From Serinus canaria (Eukaryota > Chordata > Aves > Passeriformes > Fringillidae): a stretch of 64,000 nucleotides of DNA. The stretch spans positions 3,181,001 to 3,245,000 of the forward strand of contig NC_066332.1 in assembly GCF_022539315.1 (NCBI RefSeq). The letters run 5' to 3'. A program made the position numbers and the translations under genes. The stretch's first letter is position 1. The number at the start of each line of letters is the position of its first letter. The notes beneath the pieces are model-generated. The model ran no database searches, had not been told where the DNA came from, and saw only the letters and a program-made list of their open reading frames with translations. Below are positions 47,519-59,500 of this stretch, piece after piece.

Positions 47519-50500
47519 GCAAGTGATGGGGCTTTGCTCTTTGGGGTGGAAAGGTGGGGTGTCCTGTGTGCTATCTTCAAGCTCAGCAGCGGGAGGAGCT
47601 TGCAAACCCTAAGCAAAGGTGGGAGAAAAGCAAGTGGCCCTTCAGTTCAGTGATTGCCTCCTGCATTCAGCACAAAAGGTATTGGACATCACCTCCAAAC
47701 ACACAGGGGTCCGTGGCAGAGCCTGGGCTGCAGGACCCACTCAATGTCCCCAACTCAGGGGGCTCTGATGAGTGGTGGAGACCAGGCAGGGTGCTGCTGC
47801 ACCTCGTGGGGTCCAGCAGATGCTCCCTGTGAAGTGTCCAGTTCCATCTTTGTGGTTAAGCCTCTGGAGGGATTTCCCTCTCTGAGCTTTACACCTGACA
47901 CAGCGGTTGCCCAGCCTGTCCTGTATCTCCCCAGGCAGCCCTGGTGATGTTGCATCCACTTAAAATTCCACTGCAATCATCTGTGCTTCTGCCTCGGGGG
48001 AGTGCAGAGGGAGAGGGCAGGAAGCTGGGGAGGTACAAACCCCACTGGACACTTGTCACCCCTGCAGGGAGCCACGTCCCTGAGTGTTGGACCAAACCTC
48101 CCCAGCTGGCCATGAGCCACGACAAGAGATTAATGCCCCTTCGTGTCTGTGCCCAAGAATAAACTCCTTTGCTTGGAGAAATTCTCAGGGCCAGCCAGGC
48201 TTTGTTCTCTGCCTGGAAGCATTCAAGCTGCTTTGGGGGGAAATCCTGTTACATGCTCTCCTCTGCAGGGCTCATCCTGTGGGATCTGATTTGGGACAGA
48301 TGGAGCAGGACAGATTTCAGCCATGGCTGCTCCAGCTCAGCCATGAGGGAGTGGGGAGTGCTCAGGGAGTGGGGCCACACACAGCTGCTTGTGCTGTCAC
48401 CTTCTCCCAGTCTGGAGATTCCCATCTCTGCTGCCTGGTGGCCAGTGGGTCCCCTGGGTGTGGGACAGAGGCTGGAGGAGTCCCATGGCAGATCTCAACT
48501 CCAAGGATGGGTCCCTTGCAGGTGGTCTCTCCTGCAGGGGATAACTGGGGTGGCAAAGGATAACCCCACATTACCTTTGCCTGGGGGGTGGCACATCTCT
48601 GCTGTGTCTGGAGCAGATACAAAGCAAAGGATTAGGAAGAATCCCTGGAAAGGAAACTGACTGTGGCAGATAAATACAAATGAGGAGCTGCCAGGGGTTC
48701 TGGTAATATTGAACAGGCTGTAAATAAACTGTAAGCTCTAAGCGTTATTGACAAATGAAAATTTACTGGGGACGTTTGAGCAAGCTAATGGGTTGCTTTA
48801 AACCCTGGCATTGCCTGCTAAGCATTTTGTCTTGTGCTTTTTAATTTTGTGCACTGTGGATTAATTCCCATTCAGAGCCAGGCAGCCCTGAGTCAACAGA
48901 ATTAAATGGTTTAATGTATTTGGATTCAGAAATGCTGCCCCTCCATAATTTCTCTCCTTGTTCCCCCCTCCCTCCCTAGGAGGAAGCTTTTCAATAGAAA
49001 TCAGCTGCAGCGAGGTGACAGGGAGAGAAACTCCTCCCCAAAAATCACATTATCTCAGAAAAAACGGGGATTTTAGGATAGATGAAATTATAGGGGAGGG
49101 AAGGAAAGCAAAGCAAGCCTGGAGGTTTGGTAGAGAAGCTTTCTGATGGGGGGTGGGGGGCAGCTCTGCCAGGGGGACCCCTTGGGATGCTGGCAGAGCA
49201 GTGGGGCTTTTTTTCTCCCAAATCCCAGGTTTCCAGGTCCCAAAGTCATCTTTCCTCTGTCTGACCAGACATTTTCCCACTGAAATCCAAATTTTGCTCT
49301 CCTTTCCCCATTTCACAAAGCCAACTTGAGGTATTTTTTTAGAGCACCAAAGTATGAGTAAATCAGCTCAATTCTATAAAACATTGAATCAGGAATCCAA
49401 TGTCCTGATAAAGAGCCAGGTGCATTCAGCCAGGAGCATGGAACTTGCCAGAAGTGCAGGAGCAGAGGTACCAGCAGAGCCAGAATCAGCCCCCACAGGC
49501 TCTGCACTGTCTCAGAAGGATGCCCTGAGCTGCACTCAAATAAATCCAGGTGCAGAGGCCAAGGATTGATCCCTGAACCAAACAGGAACCAATCCTGAGA
49601 GCAGCCCCACAGCAAGGGCAGCCAGGCTCAAGCTACAGCTCTAACACTTTCCTGCTGCACATTTGGAGAGCCAAGTTGTGCCTTTTGCAGCCCCAGAAGG
49701 AAGGAAGATAAAAACCTCAGGCAGACAGAGCAGAGCTCTAATTGCAGATGCAGACAGGCCACCAGGGTTCAGAGCTGGGCTAATTGCCACCATGCTTTGA
49801 AAACAGGAGTCCTGATGCCTGGCATCCAGTCCTTAGGAAAAAACCCAACATATCCACACAAAAGACAAGAGGATGATCCCTAATGAAAGAGTTAATGAGC
49901 AACAGGGAGAGGAGGAAGGATAAAGGAACATTTGCTCAGCTCTCACACCCTACAAAGACAAAGCTGCCTCTGAGAGATTAGAGATGAGGCTTACTCCCTG
50001 CTCATGGTGTCAGCTCACTAAAATGAAATTTCTGGGAGATCCTTCCTCCCAAACCTGCATGGCAGCCCCTCCAAAGAGGCTGAGGGAGCCAAGCTGGCCC
50101 ATTTATGTGTGGGGTGCCCCAATCCTCAGCTACAAGCCATTGCTGTTGCTGGAGAGGAGTCCTGTGGCTGACTCCAGGGACAGGGAGGGCAAATGGGGGC
50201 ACAGCTGAAACCCTGCCAGTTGTCCTTCAGCAAAAGCCTCTTTGCTGGGGTTTTAAAAACAGGAGTTAATTCCAGGAAGAAATGCCATGGGAATGGCCTT
50301 GCCAGGGCAGTGAGGCTGATGAAAACTGAGATTGCCACTCAGCAAACCCCATCAAACAGGACATCTGGGCAGATTTCTGCCTTGGGGGCTCATGGTACTA
50401 AGGGAACCACTATGGGTGACTATAGGAACGAGTCCACAGGCAGGATGAGCAGCCTCCTTCATCCCTAAAAGCCTCAATAAAGCCAGGACTGTGTTGTTGC

Positions 50501-53500
50501 TTTTGGGAAGCTTTTCCCTGTGTGCTTTTCAGGCAAAGGGCTCCTGCTTTGCTGGCAAGGGGTGGCTGATCCAACCTGCCTGTGGCCCCATAGCTGCTGA
50601 TCCATCCCCTGGTCTCTGGGGCTGCCAGAAGGAGGCTGCAGAGCTTGGGACTTCACTGAGGGCACAGAGCACAAAAAGCCTTCAGGGAGAGCTTTGCTTT
50701 CACCCCACACTGCTCTCTGTCCAATCCTACCACCATCAACTCACTGCTCAAGACAAACCCAGTGCTGAGGGAAACGATCCTGACCTGCCTGTGCCTTTCT
50801 AAGGCTCTTCTGGTTTTAAAGAGCAATTTCCCAGCATCGCCACGACAGAATCAGAACAGTCACAAGGCTCCAGCAAGACAGGCAGAAACCCCCAGTTATG
50901 CAATTTAGCCACACTGTAATCCCAGGTTTCATGGTAGTCCCAAGAGCTTTTTCCTGGAAAATTTGATTGCATTCTGCAGCCAAGATGCCTCTTACTGGCA
51001 GCAGCATGGTGGCATTACAGAGATGGCCTCAGCTTTTGGTCAGTAAAGCAGCAGAGCAAAACACAGGAGACCTTTGTCTGTTCTTTAGACACTGATCATC
51101 CAGTAAGAACACAGAAAGAGGGAGAATTGTTCACTTTCAGATCAGTGTGAACCTTCTAAATGTATCAATTCCCAAGGACTGAAAACCAACCTAGATTAAA
51201 ATGCTTTGTGCCATTCCCAAGGGAGAGAGGGTGGGAGGTTTGGGGCAGCCTGGGGCCAGCAGGGCCACAGCAGTCCCTGGCCAGGACACTGTGCCAGTAT
51301 CACAAATGTTATTTAGGAAGGCAGCACATGATCCTTCCCCCTCATTGCACCTCCCATCCCTCCCTGCATCCCAGCCCACCTCTGGGATCGATGGTGCCCT
51401 GTTTGTCCCAGGCAGTGCAGACTCTGCATGGCAAACAGCACCATCATCTGCATCAATATTGATCCCTCAGGCTCCCATCCATCAGCCTGGTGACATATAG
51501 GTAATGTGTAATTAGTAACTTAGATAAAAACAGCACCAAGAGGGAGCTGCCAGGCCAGTGTGTCCATGGAGCAGCAAACAGAGGGCTCGTGGCTGCCTGG
51601 TCATTGCTGACCTGTCACTGAGTCACTGAAACTCTTCCTTTGCCTGAGGTTTTGGGTCCCTCCCATCCTGCCCCTCTCCCAGAAATGCCCATTGGAATAA
51701 TGGCATGAGGAAGGCACTCTGCCAAGCATCCCTGCCCAATGCACAGTGGGGATGCTGGAGAGCAGCACCAAGGATGGTGCAGAGGCCACCAAGCAGTGGG
51801 GACACGTTCTGCTGCTGGGTTCAGTGTCCCAGCACTCTGAGGGGACAGAAGCTGAGCAGGCACCTCCCCAGGGCAGGGGGGATTTGGGGTTGGGAGCCGA
51901 CACTAAAAGCGTTCAGGAAGGGCCAAGGAGAGGAGGCTCGGAGCGCTCCCAGCCCCGGAGCCGGGCGGGGCACACCCAGCCGCGCTCCTGCCGGCGTTGT
52001 GACTGCGGCAGCCCCGCAGCCCCATCCTGTTGACCGAGGGTTGTTTGTCAGAAACATCCTTGGGATTCGGAAGAGGAACTTGGCAGTGGAGGCAGGGGGG
52101 AAGCAGCGCCCTGTTGTCCAGGCATTGATTTGATTTAAAATCACCCAAAGCTTCCCCCATCCCTGTTTAAAAATAGCAGCTTGGCTTTTATCACAGAGCC
52201 CACGCCGTCCCTCTTCTTGTGGCAGAAAAACATGCTCAGTCCTGGTGCACTGACACTGCTGGATGTGCTCAATCATCAGAGCAGCATTAAGGAAATGTTG
52301 CCATAAAGCTGTTTCCCCACTTGGGAAAGGTTCCTCAGATCTGCAAGAGAAGCTCCCAAAAATAAGCAAAGTCCAGTCTTCCTGCAAGGTTCTTGGGCAC
52401 AAAAGCAAAACACAGCAGCATAAAACCTGAGCCTAGAGATGTGTGCTGCTCCTGAATTACAAGGGCAGCCTGTCAGTCTTTCTCTGGAAAGAGCAATGCT
52501 CCCATCACAGCTGGGAGCAGCTGCATGATCCTCCTCAGTGCTCAGGTCCTCAGTGCCATCCTCATCCTCTCCCCTCCACATTTCACATCCTGTCCTTGCC
52601 TCAGAGACAGCACTCACACTGTTGGAAGCCCTGCTTCTGCCCCTGGTGCAAGGCTTTTTTCCCCCTGCTTTCTTTAATTACATTAGCAAAGTCAAAAAAC
52701 TGCCTTTGGCATGCTATTATTCAGTCAGTGAACTCTCACTAATTCCTGACACAACCAATAAATATCTGAGGTAGGAGCTCACTGCCAGGGAGCTGGAGAG
52801 GGGCTCGGTCACAGCCCACCCCACTGCTCACTTCAGAGCCAGTGTTGCTCCTGCCTGACCTTCCTGTGCTCTCATTTTGTTCACTTGCACTGATGCAACT
52901 CCTCTTCTGTTACATTTTTTGCTAATTTCCTCCAGAATTCAGCTCAGTAAAAGCCACAACCATCCTGAGCCTTGTGCTGGTTTGTCCTGGAGCAAGGACT
53001 GTCCTGAACCCTGTGGAGATGCTGGGCACCAGCACCAAGCCCAGGTGTTGCTATTCCATCAGTCTCTGTGTGCTTAAGGATTTGATGAACTCCTGTGTTA
53101 GAAACAACAATTGACTTTTTTTCCATTTCCCTCCCAGCTGGGAGATGCTGTCTGGGAGGATGTTGCAGAGGGAAAATGAACTTGTCAGATCTGCAGATTG
53201 ACAGGCATGAAAGTGGAACCACAAACATCAACTTCAGCCTTTCAGGAAATTTTTACTTCTGCTGAAACAGTAATTTCTCTGTGCTCACTCCAGTGCATAC
53301 ATTCAAGTGACAGATCATCTTGGTTAGAGAACAATTTCATTATTTTACTTCCAAATCCCAAAATCTTCATTGGAGAGCCAGGCCATGAAACGTGGCAGTG
53401 ACAGGGGAGGGGCTGGCAGCTCTGCTCACAGCCAGGCTCTCTGCCACAGGTTAAGTGCAGATCAGCCTTCCCAAGGCTCCAGCTTGTCTCACACAAGGTG

Positions 53501-56500
53501 CAGAGCTGCTGGAGGAGAAGGGGCCAGACCCTGGCTGTGCTGTGCAGCAGCTGAGCCTTGCTCCACCCCAGTGACAGATGACAGAGCTTCATTTCCATCT
53601 GACATTTGGACAGATTTCTTTCCTCTGCTCTCTTCTCAAAGAGTGCTGTGATTCTCTCCAGGTGGGCTGTGCAGTTTGGCACAAAGCTGCTGACTTGGTG
53701 CCTTTGCCCTCCCTTCAGGCCAGGTCCCAGCAGCAGTGTGCCTGGGCTAATGCCAGGAACAGAGCATTTCTCAGCAGCCTCATTTAGAGAATAAACCAGC
53801 CATGTCCTTTCATTGGCTTCTTGGAGAGGGGCAATACATTTCCAGTGGCATCAGTGACAGAAGCAATATTCTTTCATTGCTATCATCAGAAAAGAGCAGC
53901 TTCATACTGCAAGAAAGAACTATTTCACTTGTACAAAACATATTTTTTATTTCCTTAAACCTGGGGAAATCCTTGTCATATTAATACATGTCTGAATTGC
54001 TTCTCTTTCAACAGTTCTCCCAGGGATTTGAGCTTAGACCAGTTATTGCACTTGGATGCAGTAACAGTCCATAAAAAAGTATATTCTGTAAATAATAACA
54101 GTGCTTTGTAATAAATGGAAACTACAAATAACAAGTGCCACTGGGACTCCAGCATTGCTGCCCCTGAGGAAATACAAGCCCCAAGGAGCCCAGCACTGTG
54201 CCAGAGCCACGTGTTTCAGATGGGAAAATCCATATTTCACTTGCTTCCCTCTGCCTATGACTCTCCCTTCAGTTCACAGGCAGTTTCTTCTACGAGGCAG
54301 GACATTTACCTGGATTCTAACATTTTCAAGGCACCAGGGTGGGACTCATGGATGTTACCAGAAGGCTTCTCAAGCCTCATCTTTCCAAGCAGGCTCCTTC
54401 TTGAATTTTTGGTGAGGGATGGCTTTGATAATGGCTTGTTTTTCATGAAGTTTAATTGATCTTGTTGGCTCTTGCAGTAGAGAATAACAGCAGGAGAGGG
54501 TCCCCCTTCCCATGCAAGTTCAGGTTGTGTAATAAATCAGATCCTGCAAAGCTTGAGAGCATTTATCATTTCACAGCTGTCATTAGTGGCTGCCCAGCCT
54601 GCTTGTTGCATGCCCACAGTGCTGAGCAGGATTACGTCCTTTTATCTCCTTGCTGTGCAATTATGTGTTCAGCTGAGGTTTCTTTTCACCAACAATTTGA
54701 CTTCTCCCATTTCCCCTCCTTGCTTAGCTCATGTTTGTTGAAGACAACCCTGCAACCTCTCCAGGGCCACTTGAATGTCCTGCCTTGCTGTTGGGAGGGA
54801 GCTCATAGCTGAATTTCATGCATCCTGAAGCAATTGTGTAGGCACCACATCATCTTTATTGACTCATCCATCTGCACTGAGTGCAGGGTGTAATGCTGAG
54901 AAAAAACCCTCCCTGTCCCCTCTGATGCTGGCAGGGAGTTCAGGACTGTCAGGAGCATTCTGCAGTTCAGTCTGCTCAGGGATGCATTTCAGGAGTTTTG
55001 GTCAGCCCCAGTGCCCAGCCCTGGCTCTGGCAATGCTGAAGCTTTTGGCCTGCTGGTTGGATGCTGGCTGTAATTTAAAAGGCATCTGAAAGTGGGGACA
55101 AGGACCGGTCAGGACACAGAGCAGGGCAGTGTATAGAGAAGCCATCCCCTGCCTGCCAACACCAACATGCTGCCCCAAAACCTTATGGTTGACATCAAAT
55201 TTAAGGTGAAGCAGTGAGCCCCCCAGTGCCTCAAAAATCCTGTTTTGCTGGGATTAGATGAAACTCATGCTATTTGTAGATCCACCTTGGAGTGGATTGG
55301 AGGTCATCACAGGCCCTGACTGGCCCAGCCTTGGTGAACACACTGATAAATCTGGGTGGCAGCTGCTGGCTGTCTTTTGTGTCACAGATTGCCCAAGCAG
55401 TTAAAAACTCTGCATCTGTGCACCACAGTCTGGCTTTAGGAGCAGGGTTGCAAAGAGAGGATTTCCCTGAGAAAGGAGCAATGAAGATCTGACAAATGGC
55501 TCTTTCCACCTCCTACAGTCCTGCTGACTGTGGCACAGACCTTTTGGTGGCACTTTAAGTCCCACTTTGCTTGCTCTCATTTGGTTTCAGTATCCTGGAT
55601 AACTGGGAGGTGCTGCTGGCTGAGCTGGGGAGCCAGCCCTGGGAACAGCCACAGGAGCAGTGGCTCTGGGCCAGATGCACTTCCTTTCTGCACAGCCTGA
55701 CAATGCAGGGAGTCTGGCAGAGGTCTCTGTCCTCCTGTGGGCACGTAGCACAGCTCCCAGGCGAGCTCTGCTTTGGAAATGTTTTGCTCTGCTTTCCTGT
55801 CTGAGCCTGTGCTGAGCTGGATTCCTTTGCTGGTAAGGAACAGATCTGCTCAGAGGAGAAATTTACCCTGCACTGAGTGTAAACACAGATGGAAACATGG
55901 TGGAGACCTTTCCAAAGTCAAGGGAATAAATCTGTTTAAAAGGCTGAACACCTGGGGCAGTGAAAGAGCAGGTGGAGCAAGAACCCCAGAAAGGACAGTG
56001 GGGCTAAGGCAGAGGGCACAAACTGCACAATTAAGTGGAGAAATCACCCCAAAGAGCATAACAGAAAGGAGAAGAGACTCCTTTTATGGATCTTTTTTAA
56101 GACTCCTGAGTTTTTTGAGCCCTGTGAGTTGCATCCCAGGCACTTTGGATGGAGCAAGCAGGTAGGCTTTTCCCCTGGACTAACCTCATCTGCCTTCTCT
56201 AGAGCAGCATGTGAGGGATGCAGCCCCACATCCTCCAGCTGCTGGGAGGGATAAGCAGGATTTTCCTCCCTGGTTAGGCAGCTATTGCAAGGACAGGAAG
56301 CCTGGAAGGACAGGGCATGTTCACACCAGTGGGAATCAGCTTCATGATGGTTTGGTCAGCTCTGCTGCTCCAAACCCATACATTTTCTATGTTCTACAGT
56401 AACAGCACTCCTGAACAAAGGCTTGGTCCTGCAGGGCTTTATTCACTTGCCTAACCAAAAAGCTACAAACATGGATAAGCCTTGGATGGCTGAGAAAATG

Positions 56501-59500
56501 TGAAATTGGGTTCTCCTCCCAGCCGTAACCTTGGCAGAAGCACAGCTCTGGCTGCTGAAGCCCATAAAATGCACAGCCCCTGTTGCTCCTGATAGGGGTA
56601 TAAAATTATAATTACTTGAGAAGTGACTTACGATTCAGTGAAACGAGGATCTTCTCCTTTTTGATTGAATTACTCAGTGGTTATTCCTAGAAGACTGGAA
56701 GCAGATGGCAAGCTCTGGCCAGGCATTTAACAGCCTGAGTTATGGCATGGAGGGGATGGAGCTGAGCTCCAACCTGCTGCTCCTGCCTTCCTGCTTGCTT
56801 TGGGTCCCCATGCTGGGGTATTCCCCAGGAAAGGAGAGGCTGGGGGCTGGGACAAGATACTTTGCAGCAATGGATGGAGATGTGGAGCATGTCCAGTAGC
56901 AGAGGGCTTGTTTTGCAGCTCAGATGGCGGCACAGAAATGCAAAAATGTTGTTTCTGGAAATCCAGGGCTGCTTTGGTCCAGGTAGGCACATCTTGACAG
57001 CAATCCCAGTGCACTGTCGGGAGCCTGTGGAGCTGGGAGCTGACAACTGCCCTTGTGTCATACAGGAAAGCTCCCCATCCTTGCAGGGCCAGGAGGAGGA
57101 GGGATGGATGAAGGCAGACAGTCCCCTGGGCTGGGGTGGAACAAACACAGCTGTATAATTTCTGCCTCACTGCTCCTCCTGCCCCCGTGTATCTTGAGCA
57201 CATCAATAAAATCAAACAGACTATTAGCAGCACGTCCTGTTATCAGCCATGGATGGGCATCAGGCAGCCATGCAACCTGCATTTTATGAAGTGCTTCTCC
57301 TTCCACTGCTGGGGCTGCAGTGATTATCACATCTCCTCACAGCTGGGCCACACCACAGCTTTTATGAGCTACCCTACATCAAAGGCCCTTTCTTTTTAAA
57401 GATAAATTAACAATTCTCTCCTTTTCTTTTTATTTAATAGCATAACAGCCAGCTGATTACTAGGTGAGACACCAATCTTGTTGCTGAGCTGTGCTTACTG
57501 CATTGTCTTTTTGATTATTTTTATTGAATAAGCAAATGTTCTCTCAGAGCTCTGAAGTCCTTATGAGGGAGACTCATTTTCTGCTGCTGTGATCTCTTTG
57601 TCACGGGTGGATGATGTATGAAAAGGAATTGCAAATAGCTGTTTACAGCAAGCAAAGTCACAGAACAGCCCACTTCAATTTCTGCTATCTGTCGGAGGCT
57701 GTTGCTGGCGATGGTCAAAATTAATTAAGCAGGAAGGAAGAGAGCAGAGAGGCACCATGCATCCAGTCCTGCCATTGAAATATTAATGGTGAGCTAATCA
57801 AGAAAGAGTATCTATGAATATCTAATCAGCTCACAGTTTGCAGTTTTACTGAAGCAGTGAACTTCTGGGCAGCAGCCCTTTGCAGGAGGTGTGGGAGGGG
57901 AGGTGGGCGGGCTGCTCCTGATCGCTCTATCTGGGAATAAACAAAGAGCTCCTGCCTGTCACAGGGCCCCAGGGACATTTTCCTTCCACATCTCACATCC
58001 CTGCTGCCACTGGATGCTCCTGCATCCTTCCTGCAGTCACCTACAGAGTGTCTGGCCCACAGCATTCCCAGTGCTGTGTTCCTTCCTCCCCAGTGCCAGA
58101 GGAGAGCTCAGCTCCTCCAGGACTGAGATGCAGCCTCTGTCCACATCCAGGTCTTGGGAAAAGGCTCCAAATTGCACCTCAGACACAGCCTGGCCCTGTC
58201 CCTCCATGCCTGGTACAGGCACCCCACAGGAGGCAGCAGCTGTGTCCCTGTCTCTCCTGCCAGCGTGTTCCCAAGTGGAGTTTCCAAGCTTTTTGTGGGG
58301 AAGCAGAAAGTGATGGTTGTGCTGCAGGGCCAGGGTGCACTGCAGAGCCCCCAAGCCCAGTGCCTGCTCAGCTGCTTTCTGCCACCCACCACACAAGCAG
58401 GGAAAAACAAGAGGAAACAATCCCATGGCAAAGCTGGGCTGATTCCAATCAAAGCCACAAAAGTAAATGTCAGTTTTGGGTGCCAGGAGTCGTCAAGCAT
58501 CATTTCTTTCTTCAGTGTCAGTGTAATGAGGGCTGTGGCTTTGGAGATTTCTATTGCTGTGTTTCTGCAAACAGTTCCCTCCTCTAACCTCTTGGAAATT
58601 GGATTTTGTGGGGCTGAGCAGTTTGTGTGCAGCAGATAGCAGCAGGACTGATAAGCAGAAACCTGTTTACACACTCACTCTCATCTAATACTCCAACTGG
58701 ACAGGCAGCTGCCTAGATTATTTTTATAATTTCTTTCTTTTTTTTTTTTAACATTATCCAATGTAATCCTTGTTGGCTGAATGTTTTGCTGCTTAACTGG
58801 GAGAAATCTGAACTAGGCAGTTTTAACATGTAACAAACATGAAAATGATGTGAAGAAAAGGATAAAGGTAATAAGTAAATCTTAAATGCCTCCAAGGAAG
58901 AATCAAGTGGTGATCAGGAGGGAATAGAAAACCTGTGCTGCTCTGTGTGAGGTGGTATTTCATGTGCTGCCAAGGGAGTAGGGACTGCATACAACTCCAA
59001 ATTCAGAGAGTCCTGGCACATTGCTCTGACAGCCACAGGAACTTTCTGGGAAAGGAAAAGCAAAGCAGATGGTATCAGTTAAGAAGAGTGGAAGGTACCA
59101 GGGATGTCCAGGGAAATGATGAGGCCCAGTGGCTGCATCCATTGTCTGTGAGAGGGAGAAACTCCCTCACTGTAGGTGTGTGGGTGCTGCAGTGCCAGCT
59201 CCAGCTCCTGGGGCTGGTGGGGGGTGAGCAGCAGGATTTCTGCAGGAGGAGCTCTCTGCAATGTGCTTCCCTCCACTGCTCCAATATAACCCAAATCTGT
59301 CAGCCTTTAGGGCTTGCTGAGAAGGTCATCTGTGAGCATGGCTAATTATTTCAAGCAAAGCAGCAGGCTAATGCCACTAACCTGCTCCCAGGGACTGAGC
59401 TCTGCCCTGTGCCTTGGCTCTGTAGCTGCACACGAGCTGCAGGGAATTACAGATGCATGGAAGTGTGTGTAAAGCTCATGGATATAAACAGATCCCACTG

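Noticed and set aside
53242..53682. 146-codon minus-strand frame in LHFPL-like intron 2
   Set aside because: Part looks mildly coding-like, but there is no family match, no clear splice context and a Cys/His/Trp-rich random second half.
57118..57160. Possible LHFPL-like exon 3 (a PLGWG-like string in one plus-strand frame)
   Set aside because: No following conserved Cys, no membrane segment around it and no acceptor; chance similarity.
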